Positions 7,179-11,921 of a DNA stretch of 14,091 bases are shown piece after piece. The DNA is from Candidatus Acetothermia bacterium (GTDB taxonomy: Bacteria; Bipolaricaulota; Bipolaricaulia; RBG-16-55-9; DRXL01), in assembly GCA_028275205.1 (NCBI GenBank), contig JAPWVB010000028.1, positions 1 through 14,091 on the forward strand. The letters are read 5' to 3'. The position numbers and the translations under genes are program-made. The notes beneath the pieces are model-generated. The model saw only the letters and a program-made list of their open reading frames with translations, made no database searches and was not told the origin of the DNA. The first letter of the stretch is position 1. The number at the start of each line of letters is the position of its first letter.

Positions 7179-7696
7179 GCGATCTTGTCGGACGCTTCAT
7201 AGACGAGCTGGAGCGCGTCGCGGGAAAAGTGCAGCGCGCTCAATCCAAAGAGCAAGCCCTTGATCTTGTCCTGGAGCTTCTGCGTAGCCGCCAAGCCCGC
7301 ACTGTTGCCCTGGCGCCGTGTTCTCTTGCGCAGAGATTAGAAAGTAAGTTGCGCGAAGCTGGCTATGAGCTTGTCGCGGGGCGCGAGATCGCCCGCGCTG
7401 ACGTGGGGATTTCTGGAGCTGATCTTGCTGTTGCTGAGACGGGCTCGCTGCTCATCCGCAGCGACGGGGTTTCAGAATTAGTCACGGCGCTGCCGCCTGT
7501 GCACGTCGCGCTCATCAAAACAGATCAGATCGTCGAGACCCTCGATGAAGCCTTCGCGTTCTGTCAGAGAGAGCTCGAGCAAGCCCCGCACAATTTTCTC
7601 TTCGTCACCGGACCGAGCCGCACGGCTGATATAGAATTAACCCCGGTAATCGGGGTACACGGTCCTCAAGAGCTTCATGTGATCGTGATCACGTGA
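7175..7696 (+). CDS. lutC: LutC/YkgG-family LUD-domain protein
   Basis: A 173-residue LUD-domain protein of the LutC/YkgG family, which belongs to lactate-utilisation systems (LutABC). Diagnostic stretches are ADVGISGADLAVAETGSLLI, the GPSRTADIE motif and the C-terminal GVHGPQELHVIVI. LutC proteins are normally 190-240 residues, so this one is somewhat short at the N-terminus. It overlaps the oxidase gene by ATGA and is presumably made from the same leaderless mRNA. The combination of a D-2-hydroxyacid oxidase with LutC suggests lactate (or glycolate) oxidation feeding a membrane acceptor, but LutB is absent here. The gene converges with the small lipoprotein gene, the stops being 4 nt apart. 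Family assignment is strong, biochemical role inferred. Confidence 0.9.
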   Translation: MSDLVGRFIDELERVAGKVQRAQSKEQALDLVLELLRSRQARTVALAPCSLAQRLESKLREAGYELVAGREIARADVGISGADLAVAETGSLLIRSDGVSELVTALPPVHVALIKTDQIVETLDEAFAFCQRELEQAPHNFLFVTGPSRTADIELTPVIGVHGPQELHVIVIT

Positions 7697-7700
7697 GTGC

Positions 7701-8111
7701 TCAAGGGACGCGCGAAACCTTGAGAGTAACGCGATACTCCGCAGGATTGATTGGGCGGTCGCTGCGGGGGACGGGCCGAAGATCAACAAATTCTATGCGA
7801 AATCCCTCGTAGACGGCTTCTGTGGGCTCTGTATACGAATTGATGGTGATTACAGTCTCTTTGGTGCCATCTTTGAGGGAGACTCTGAGAGTGATCTGGG
7901 CATTTCCGGCCCAGACGCATTCGACGTCCACGGGGCAGCGGGAGTCCTGAGAGACGCCCAAGAACTGAATCTGCAACTCAGCTACTTGGGCCTTCTGCCG
8001 GACGAAGAGAGCGAAGGGTTCGTCGAGTGAAAATTCTTTGATCGTGGCGGGGGCGCAGCCATAAAGCCCTACCACGAGCACTCCCGCGATAACGAAGAAC
8101 AACGTTCGCAT
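7701..8111 (-). CDS. Small lipoprotein with an SRCP...CVWAG motif
   Basis: A 136-residue predicted lipoprotein. The N-terminus M-R-T-L-F-F plus a hydrophobic stretch ends in the lipobox L-Y-G-C, with Cys19 as the lipidation site. The mature part contains LGVSQDSRCPVDVECVWAGN, a signature I have seen recurring in small uncharacterised bacterial lipoproteins; its two cysteines may form a disulfide. The rest is beta-rich, suggesting a small sandwich domain. Function unknown. I chose the ATG at 8111 because the longer frame runs back into tRNA-His and would bury the signal peptide. The ATG is 8 nt downstream of the tRNA-His CCA (spacer AAATCTTT), with no SD. A CAAAAT four bases before the ATG is only a weak -10 match. 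The gene is probably expressed as the last part of the tRNA transcript. Confidence 0.83.
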   Translation of the reverse strand: MRTLFFVIAGVLVVGLYGCAPATIKEFSLDEPFALFVRQKAQVAELQIQFLGVSQDSRCPVDVECVWAGNAQITLRVSLKDGTKETVITINSYTEPTEAVYEGFRIEFVDLRPVPRSDRPINPAEYRVTLKVSRVP

Positions 8112-8119
8112 AAAGATTT

Positions 8120-8197
8120 TGGGAGGGACGACGGGATTTGAACCCGCGACGGCCAGCTCCACAGGCTGGTGCTCTGCCAGGCTGAGCTACGTCCCTC
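8120..8197 (-). tRNA. tRNA-His (GTG anticodon)
   Basis: Cloverleaf on the minus strand: acceptor AGGGACG/CGTCCCT, anticodon stem CCAGC/GCTGG with loop CTGTGGA (anticodon GTG, His), T-arm GCGGG-TTCAAAT-CCCGT. The extra 5' G (G-1, 8197) faces discriminator C73 (8123), the universal bacterial tRNA-His identity pair. CCA is encoded (8120-8122). Its G-1 immediately follows the CCA of tRNA-Arg. Confidence 0.97.
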
Positions 8198-8273
8198 TGG
8201 CGCGCCCGGCAGGACTCGAACCTGCAACCTGAGCCTTAGAAGGGCCCTGCTCTTCCCATTGAGCTACGGGCGC
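8198..8273 (-). tRNA. tRNA-Arg (TCT anticodon)
   Basis: Cloverleaf on the minus strand: acceptor GCGCCCG/CGGGCGC, anticodon stem GGGCC/GGCTC (one G-U) with loop CTTCTAA (anticodon TCT, reads AGA), T-arm GCAGG-TTCGAGT-CCTGC. The discriminator is G and CCA is encoded (8198-8200). No spacer separates it from tRNA-His downstream. Confidence 0.97.
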
Positions 8274-8283
8274 ACAAGCTTCG

Positions 8284-8354
8284 CACGCTGCGCGTGGGCT
8301 TCACCTTGCCCAGCCTGCGGCTGGGCAAGATGTACAGTCCAGACGAAGTCTGGA
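8284..8354 (-). repeat. Three tandem hairpins in the tRNA-Gly/tRNA-Arg spacer
   Basis: The 77-nt spacer between tRNA-Arg and tRNA-Gly contains no gene but three perfect short-loop hairpins. They are CACGC-TGC-GCGTG (8284-8296), an 11-bp stem CTTGCCCAGCC-TGC-GGCTGGGCAAG (8305-8329, given in two arms around its loop) and TCCAGAC-GAA-GTCTGGA (8338-8354). The third includes the encoded CCA and discriminator of tRNA-Gly. None is followed by a T-run in the direction of transcription, so they are not ordinary terminators. Confidence 0.7.
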
Positions 8355-8425
8355 GCGGGCGACGGGAATCGAACCCGCGACACCTGGCTTGGAAGGCCAG
8401 TGCTCTGCCTCTGAGCTACGCCCGC
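8351..8425 (-). tRNA. tRNA-Gly (TCC anticodon)
   Basis: Cloverleaf on the minus strand: acceptor GCGGGCG/CGCCCGC, anticodon stem CTGGC/GCCAG with loop CTTCCAA (anticodon TCC, reads GGA), T-arm GCGGG-TTCGATT-CCCGT. The discriminator is T and CCA is encoded (8351-8353). It is the first gene after its own promoter. Confidence 0.97.
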
Positions 8426-8437
8426 CTACTCACACTA

Positions 8438-8466
8438 ATTGTAATGGTCGGTCGCGAGCCCGTCAA
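8438..8466 (-). promoter_or_regulatory. Promoter of tRNA-Gly-Arg-His and the lipoprotein gene
   Basis: On the minus strand TTGACG (8461-8466) and TACAAT (8438-8443) are separated by 17 bp. Transcription would start near 8431, about 5 nt before tRNA-Gly. GGTCGG/CCGACC arms (8446-8451 and 8470-8475) flank the -35 as an inverted repeat, possibly a weak end for the upstream tRNA-Glu transcript. Confidence 0.8.
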
Positions 8467-8474
8467 TACCCGAC

Positions 8475-8547
8475 CGTCCCCAGGGGGATTCGAACCCCCG
8501 TTTCGGCCTTGAAAGGGCCGTGACCTAGACCGCTAGTCGATGGGGAC
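8475..8547 (-). tRNA. tRNA-Glu (TTC anticodon), CCA not encoded
   Basis: Cloverleaf on the minus strand: acceptor GTCCCCA/TGGGGAC, anticodon stem CGGCC/GGCCG with loop CTTTCAA (anticodon TTC, reads GAA), T-arm GGGGG-TTCGAAT-CCCCC. The discriminator is G, followed by GTC rather than CCA, so CCA must be added enzymatically. It lies 7 nt downstream of tRNA-Lys. Confidence 0.96.
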
Positions 8548-8554
8548 AAAGAAG

Positions 8555-8627
8555 TGGGTCGTGTAGGACTCGAACCTACAACCCTCCGGTTAAGAGCCGG
8601 ATGCTCTACCAGTTGAGCTAACGACCC
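8555..8627 (-). tRNA. tRNA-Lys (CTT anticodon), CCA not encoded
   Basis: Cloverleaf on the minus strand: acceptor GGGTCGT/ACGACCC, anticodon stem TCCGG/CCGGA with loop CTCTTAA (anticodon CTT, reads AAG), T-arm GTAGG-TTCGAGT-CCTAC. The discriminator is A, followed by CTT, so CCA is not encoded. It is the first tRNA after a near-consensus promoter. Confidence 0.97.
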
Positions 8628-8635
8628 ACGCTTAT

Positions 8636-8664
8636 ATATTAATCGATTTGTCAGGCTCTGTCAA
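8636..8664 (-). promoter_or_regulatory. Promoter of tRNA-Lys-Glu
   Basis: On the minus strand a perfect TTGACA (8659-8664), 17-bp spacer and TAATAT (8636-8641). The start is predicted near 8629, only 1-2 nt before the mature tRNA. It begins 4 bp after the stop codon of the arginine decarboxylase gene. Confidence 0.85.
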
Positions 8665-8668
8665 GCGT

Positions 8669-9223
8669 TCAGAAGAGAAAGACCGCCGCGGCCACCACCG
8701 TCGTCCAGCCGTCGCCGTTGACGATCGCTGTTTGCGTTTCGTTGCGCGTGCGCACGATCTTCCCCGACATCTTCCACACTTGCTCTTTTTCGTCCCAGTT
8801 GGCCGTATCGTTGAACTCGATGCCCAGCGTCGAGGCGAGCATTGACGCTGCGAGGTCCTCGGCGTAATCGCCCGCTTGCTTCTCGTTCTGCCCGTAGGCG
8901 TGATGCTCACTGAGATACCCATAGGCCTCGGGGTCAGCAGGCACGGCGCACCCGATAGAAGCAGCGATGAGCCGACGCGGCTCGTTGCTGGAGCAGCGCG
9001 CCATCACGCAGAAGACGATCTGGCCCGGCTTGAGCTCCTTGAGCCCTTCAGACTTGGGAATGATCTTACACCGCGGCGGCAGGATGCTCGAGACGTGGAC
9101 TAAATTATACTTTTCGATCCCGGCATCGCGCAGCGCCGCCTCGAACGAGCGCAGCTCCTCCTTGTGCGTCCCTACTCCCTTGGTGAAGAAGACCCGCGTT
9201 GGCACCCAGGGAAAGCCGTTCAT
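8669..9223 (-). CDS. pdaD: Pyruvoyl-dependent arginine decarboxylase
   Basis: A 184-residue PvlArgDC, which converts arginine to agmatine and CO2 using a pyruvoyl group made by self-cleavage. The cleavage site is visible as V-H-V-S-S-I-L-P-P, with Ser45-Ser46 the scissile pair, dividing the proenzyme into short beta and longer alpha chains. Further family marks are KGVGTHKEEL near the N-terminus, the MARCSSNEP region and GYLSEHHAYG, with Glu106 at the likely catalytic acid. Length agrees with the usual 160-195. The start at 9223 is fixed by AGGAGG six bases upstream and by the ATGA overlap with the speB stop. A longer frame extending into speB is a shadow. With agmatinase directly upstream it completes arginine to putrescine. 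PvlArgDC is common in archaea and patchy in bacteria. Confidence 0.93.
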   Translation of the reverse strand: MNGFPWVPTRVFFTKGVGTHKEELRSFEAALRDAGIEKYNLVHVSSILPPRCKIIPKSEGLKELKPGQIVFCVMARCSSNEPRRLIAASIGCAVPADPEAYGYLSEHHAYGQNEKQAGDYAEDLAASMLASTLGIEFNDTANWDEKEQVWKMSGKIVRTRNETQTAIVNGDGWTTVVAAAVFLF

Positions 9224-10143
9224 CTCTGCCCTCCTTTCGCAAGAACATAGCTGAGCATCTTGTAGACGAGCTTGGCTGCAAGAAAGTTCGGCCCCACCAT
9301 CCCCGCGATGGGACACAGCTCGACGACATCGAAGCCGAGCACTCGGTGCTTCTTCCCAACGTATCGCAGAATTTTTAACACCGTGTACCAATCGAGCCCG
9401 CCAGGCTCTGGAGTGCCCACCGCGGGCATGAGCGCCGGGTCGAAGACGTCCAAGTCGAGCGTGACGTAGACGGGATCACGCAGCTTCTCCAAAGCTCTGT
9501 CAATCCGCGAAGGATCGCTATGGAGCTCGTAATCGAAGCAGACGTGCACGTTTTTCGCAGATTTGATGAAATCTGCTTCTTCGGGGCTGATGGCGCGAAT
9601 CCCAATCTGCACAAGGTTCAGCCCCAGCTCGTGCATGCGCCGCCCCACGCACGCGTGATTGAACGGTGTGCCTTGAAAGCTCTCTCGCAGATCGGAGTGG
9701 GCGTCGAGCTGCAAGACCGAAAAACTCCCAAACTTTTTGAGCAGCGCCCGCACCGGGGCAAGCGTCAGCGAGTGCTCACCCCCAAGCAGCACCGGGAACT
9801 TCTCGTGCTCCACAATCCACGCGATGACTTCTTCGACGCGCTCGATCGTCTCTTGGGGGCTGGCAGCAGAGGGCTCCAAGGGGGGAAGGGTGTGAATCCC
9901 CACGCGATAGGGCTCACACTGCAGTTCTTCGTCATACAGCTCTAGATGCGTCGAAGCGTCAATGATCGCCTGAGGGCCGAACCTCGTGCCTGCGAGATAC
10001 GACGTGGTGAGATCGTAGGGCACGGGAAGAACAACTGCCCGCGCCGACGCAAAACGAGAGAACTCCGGAGGTAGCCCTCCGAAGTTCTGAGGCATCCACA
10101 ACGCACGTGGCGGCGGGATCTCTTCTTCGGGTTCGTAGTGCAT
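9220..10143 (-). CDS. speB: Agmatinase (ureohydrolase family)
   Basis: A 307-residue ureohydrolase, expected to hydrolyse agmatine to putrescine and urea with a binuclear Mn centre. The metal-binding motifs are complete: GGEHS (His124), DAHSD (Asp147, His149, Asp151) and TLDLDVFDP (Asp230, Asp232). The FNHACVGRRM and GTPEPGGLDWYTV stretches are also typical. Agmatinase is preferred over arginase or formiminoglutamase because an arginine decarboxylase gene follows at once, overlapping by ATGA. The gene begins 29 nt after the pheS stop. An AGGGAGG lies in that gap but is about 20 nt from the ATG; only a weak GGGA is closer, so the start is somewhat uncertain. Probably transcribed from the pheS promoter. 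Confidence 0.92.
   Translation of the reverse strand: MHYEPEEEIPPPRALWMPQNFGGLPPEFSRFASARAVVLPVPYDLTTSYLAGTRFGPQAIIDASTHLELYDEELQCEPYRVGIHTLPPLEPSAASPQETIERVEEVIAWIVEHEKFPVLLGGEHSLTLAPVRALLKKFGSFSVLQLDAHSDLRESFQGTPFNHACVGRRMHELGLNLVQIGIRAISPEEADFIKSAKNVHVCFDYELHSDPSRIDRALEKLRDPVYVTLDLDVFDPALMPAVGTPEPGGLDWYTVLKILRYVGKKHRVLGFDVVELCPIAGMVGPNFLAAKLVYKMLSYVLAKGGQR
9230..9235 (-). promoter_or_regulatory. Ribosome binding site fixing the arginine decarboxylase start
   Basis: AGGAGG on the minus strand, 6 nt before the ATG at 9223 and inside the last codons of speB. It supports the 184-residue form of the decarboxylase over longer in-frame starts. Confidence 0.8.
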
Positions 10144-10172
10144 CTTGTCCCAGCCTGGTGGAATCCCTCCCT

Positions 10173-11192
10173 TTAGAACGTCTCAATAAATCGAATATCG
10201 TTCTGATAGAACATGCGAATGTCGTCCACCCCGTATTTTAGCATAGCCATGCGCTCGACGCCAAGTCCGAAGGCAAAGCCCGTGTACTCTTCGGGGTCGT
10301 AGTCCACTTCTTGCAAGACGGCAGGGTCTACCATGCCCGCGCCCAAAATTTCGAGCCATCTGTCGCTGCCCTTGCGCCGCACATGCACTTGTAAGCTCGG
10401 CTCAGTGAATGGGAAGTAATCCCCCACAAAGCGAGCTTCGAAATTCTTCCCGAAGAACTCTTCGATGAACGCGAGGATCGTGCCCTTCAGATGGGCCAAA
10501 GTGATCCCCCTGTCCACCCAGAGCATCTCGATCTGATGGAAGACCGGAGAGTGGGTCGCATCAGTGGCATCGCGCCGAAAACACTTGCCGGGGACGACGA
10601 CCTTCACCGGAGGCCGACGGTGCTGCATCACCCGAATCTGCACGGGCGACGTGTGCGTGCGCAAAAGAAGATCATCGAAGCCCTCGATATAGAACGAGTC
10701 CCAGTCGTCGCGGGCGGGGTGATCTTTTGGCATATTGAGGGCTTCAAAGTTATAGTAATCCGTCTCGACTTCGGGGCCGGTGACGACCTCAAAGCCCAAT
10801 CTGACAAAGATATCTTCGAGCTCTTTGGTCACTTGGGTAATTAAGTGTAGGCTACCGAGCTTATGGCGTCGTCCGGGCAGCGTGACATCGAGGGCTTCGG
10901 CGCGCAGGCGCGCCTCTTTCTCAGCGAGGGCAAACTGCGTCAGACGCTTCTCAAGCTCGGCTGTGAGGGTCTCTTTGAGAGCATTGAGGATACGGCCGGC
11001 TTCTGCGCGTTCGGCAGGGGGCAGGGTCTTGAGCCCATCTAATAAGTGGGCGAGCTGGCCCTTGCGCCCTAAGTATTTGACGCGGAACTCCTCGCACTCT
11101 TTGACGCTGGAGAGGGCTTGCAGTTCCTGCACAGCCTGATGCTGAAGCTGCTGAGCTTTTTGGATCAGACCGTCCTGCTGCATGGTAGCCAT
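10173..11192 (-). CDS. pheS: Phenylalanyl-tRNA synthetase alpha subunit
   Basis: A 339-residue PheRS alpha chain, a class II synthetase subunit that charges tRNA-Phe as an (alpha-beta)2 enzyme. The N-terminal coiled-coil region (about 1-95) includes YLGRKGQLAHLL. The catalytic core has HPARDDWDSFYIE (158-170), LLRTHTSPVQIRVM (176-189), motif 2 GKCFRRDATDATHSPVFHQ (202-220) and motif 3 GFAFGLGVERMAMLKYG (305-321). Length is normal. The ATG at 11192 begins 6 nt after a perfect TATAAT and has no SD, implying a leaderless mRNA; the in-frame ATG three codons later is less well placed. The usual partner pheT does not follow: polyamine genes occupy that position, so pheT must be elsewhere. Confidence 0.96.
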   Translation of the reverse strand: MATMQQDGLIQKAQQLQHQAVQELQALSSVKECEEFRVKYLGRKGQLAHLLDGLKTLPPAERAEAGRILNALKETLTAELEKRLTQFALAEKEARLRAEALDVTLPGRRHKLGSLHLITQVTKELEDIFVRLGFEVVTGPEVETDYYNFEALNMPKDHPARDDWDSFYIEGFDDLLLRTHTSPVQIRVMQHRRPPVKVVVPGKCFRRDATDATHSPVFHQIEMLWVDRGITLAHLKGTILAFIEEFFGKNFEARFVGDYFPFTEPSLQVHVRRKGSDRWLEILGAGMVDPAVLQEVDYDPEEYTGFAFGLGVERMAMLKYGVDDIRMFYQNDIRFIETF

Positions 11193-11198
11193 GGCGAG

Positions 11199-11227
11199 AT
11201 TATAGCGTCTTGGGCTGGGTCAAGCAA
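11199..11227 (-). promoter_or_regulatory. Promoter of pheS-speB-arginine decarboxylase (predicted leaderless)
   Basis: On the minus strand TATAAT (11199-11204) with a weak TTGCTT (11222-11227) at 17-bp spacing. Six bases (CTCGCC) separate the -10 from the pheS ATG. Confidence 0.7.
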
Positions 11228-11246
11228 GCAAGAGCGTCGCAGACTA

Positions 11247-11275
11247 TTGACGGTGGAGCAGTGCTCGACTATACT
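11247..11275 (+). promoter_or_regulatory. Promoter of the molybdenum hydroxylase operon
   Basis: TTGACG (11247-11252) and TATACT (11270-11275) with a 17-bp spacer. Transcription would start near 11282, immediately before the SD sequence. It is divergent from the pheS promoter, the -35 boxes being 19 bp apart. Confidence 0.8.
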
Positions 11276-11282
11276 GTGGACC

Positions 11283-11288
11283 GGAGGT
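11283..11288 (+). promoter_or_regulatory. Ribosome binding site of the [2Fe-2S] subunit gene
   Basis: GGAGGT 6 nt before the ATG at 11295. It lies at the very 5' end of the predicted mRNA, giving a leader of only about 13 nt. It fixes the start and excludes longer frames that begin inside pheS. Confidence 0.8.
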
Positions 11289-11294
11289 CCTTCT

Positions 11295-11840
11295 ATGGCA
11301 ACCAAGGCCGTTCGTCCGAAGAGAGTAAAAATTCCCGTCCGCGGGCCGGGCAAGACCCCAATCACACTCATTGTCAACGGCCAAGCTCACGAGCTGCTCG
11401 TCGAGCCCCGGCGCACTCTTTTGGACGCTCTGCGCAAAGACCTGGGGCTCACGGGAGCAAAGAAATCTTGCGACGAAGGCACCTGCGGCGCGTGCACGGT
11501 GCTTCTCGACAGCAAGCCCATCTACGCGTGCATGGCCTTAGCCATCGAGTGCGAGGGCAGAGCGATCGAGACGATCGAGGGCTTGGCTCGCGATGGGAAG
11601 CTCCACCCCATCCAGCAAGCGTTCATCGAAGAAGATGCGCTGCAGTGCGGCTTCTGCACCCCAGGGCAGATTATGGCCGTCAAGGCCCTGCTCGATGCAA
11701 ACCCAAGCCCAACGCTCGAGGACGTGAAGCGCGCTCTGTCGGGAAACCTCTGTCGCTGCGGGGCATACCCAAAGATTTTCAAGGCGGCTCTGCGCGCGGC
11801 AGAATTGTTAGAATCACTGAGAGCACGGCATAGCCACTGA
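11295..11840 (+). CDS. [2Fe-2S] subunit of a xanthine dehydrogenase-family molybdenum hydroxylase
   Basis: A 181-residue small subunit (CoxS/XdhC/HcrC-like) that passes electrons from the molybdenum site to FAD. The N-terminal plant-type ferredoxin domain binds one cluster through Cys59, Cys64, Cys67 and Cys79 (C-x4-C-x2-C-x11-C). The helical domain binds the second through Cys118, Cys121, Cys153 and Cys155 (C-x2-C-x31-C-x-C). All eight cysteines are intact. A basic extension of about 20 residues precedes the usual start of the ferredoxin fold. The last nine codons and the TGA lie within an imperfect palindromic element (11811-11898), so the C-terminal tail is probably not ancestral. The large molybdopterin subunit follows after 81 bp; no FAD subunit lies between them. 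Confidence 0.93.
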   Translation: MATKAVRPKRVKIPVRGPGKTPITLIVNGQAHELLVEPRRTLLDALRKDLGLTGAKKSCDEGTCGACTVLLDSKPIYACMALAIECEGRAIETIEGLARDGKLHPIQQAFIEEDALQCGFCTPGQIMAVKALLDANPSPTLEDVKRALSGNLCRCGAYPKIFKAALRAAELLESLRARHSH

Positions 11841-11898
11841 GGACACGGAAATGCTATTCTTCCGTGCTTTCTATTGTCTTCAGTGCTTTCCGTGATTC
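11811..11898. repeat. Imperfect palindromic element at the gene 3' end
   Basis: The ends are GAATCAC (11811-11817) and GTGATTC (11892-11898). The centre is a perfect hairpin CACGGAA (11844-11850) / TTCCGTG (11860-11866) with a 9-nt loop. GAGCAC/AAGCAC-type blocks also match between the arms. The left arm holds two copies of a CACTGAG(A/G)(G/A)CACGG unit at 20-bp period (11815-11828 and 11835-11848, 12 of 14 identical). No T-tract follows. This looks like a REP- or MITE-like intergenic palindrome. It overlaps the 3' end of the [2Fe-2S] subunit gene and supplies its stop codon. Confidence 0.65.
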
Positions 11899-11921
11899 AA
11901 AGTGAAAGGAGCAGTTTAGCT

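Noticed and set aside
7640..7656. ACCCCG-GTAAT-CGGGGT hairpin near the end of lutC as a terminator
   Set aside because: It lies in conserved LutC coding sequence, 40 nt before the stop, with no T-run after it.
8112..8162. N-terminal extension of the small lipoprotein frame
   Set aside because: It is tRNA-His sequence in frame; the ATG at 8111 starts a normal lipoprotein signal peptide.
8169..8512. Short plus-strand frames across the tRNA cluster
   Set aside because: They consist of complements of tRNA genes; the cloverleaf structures explain the sequence.
9224..9391. Long N-terminus for the arginine decarboxylase
   Set aside because: The extra 56 residues are the out-of-frame complement of speB codons; the AGGAGG and ATGA overlap support the start at 9223.
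11118..11294. Upstream start for the [2Fe-2S] subunit
   Set aside because: It would begin within pheS and cross both divergent promoters; GGAGGT at 11283 fixes the start at 11295.
11815..11848. CRISPR-like short direct repeats
   Set aside because: Only two imperfect 14-bp copies at 20-bp period inside a palindrome; no spacer-repeat array or cas genes.
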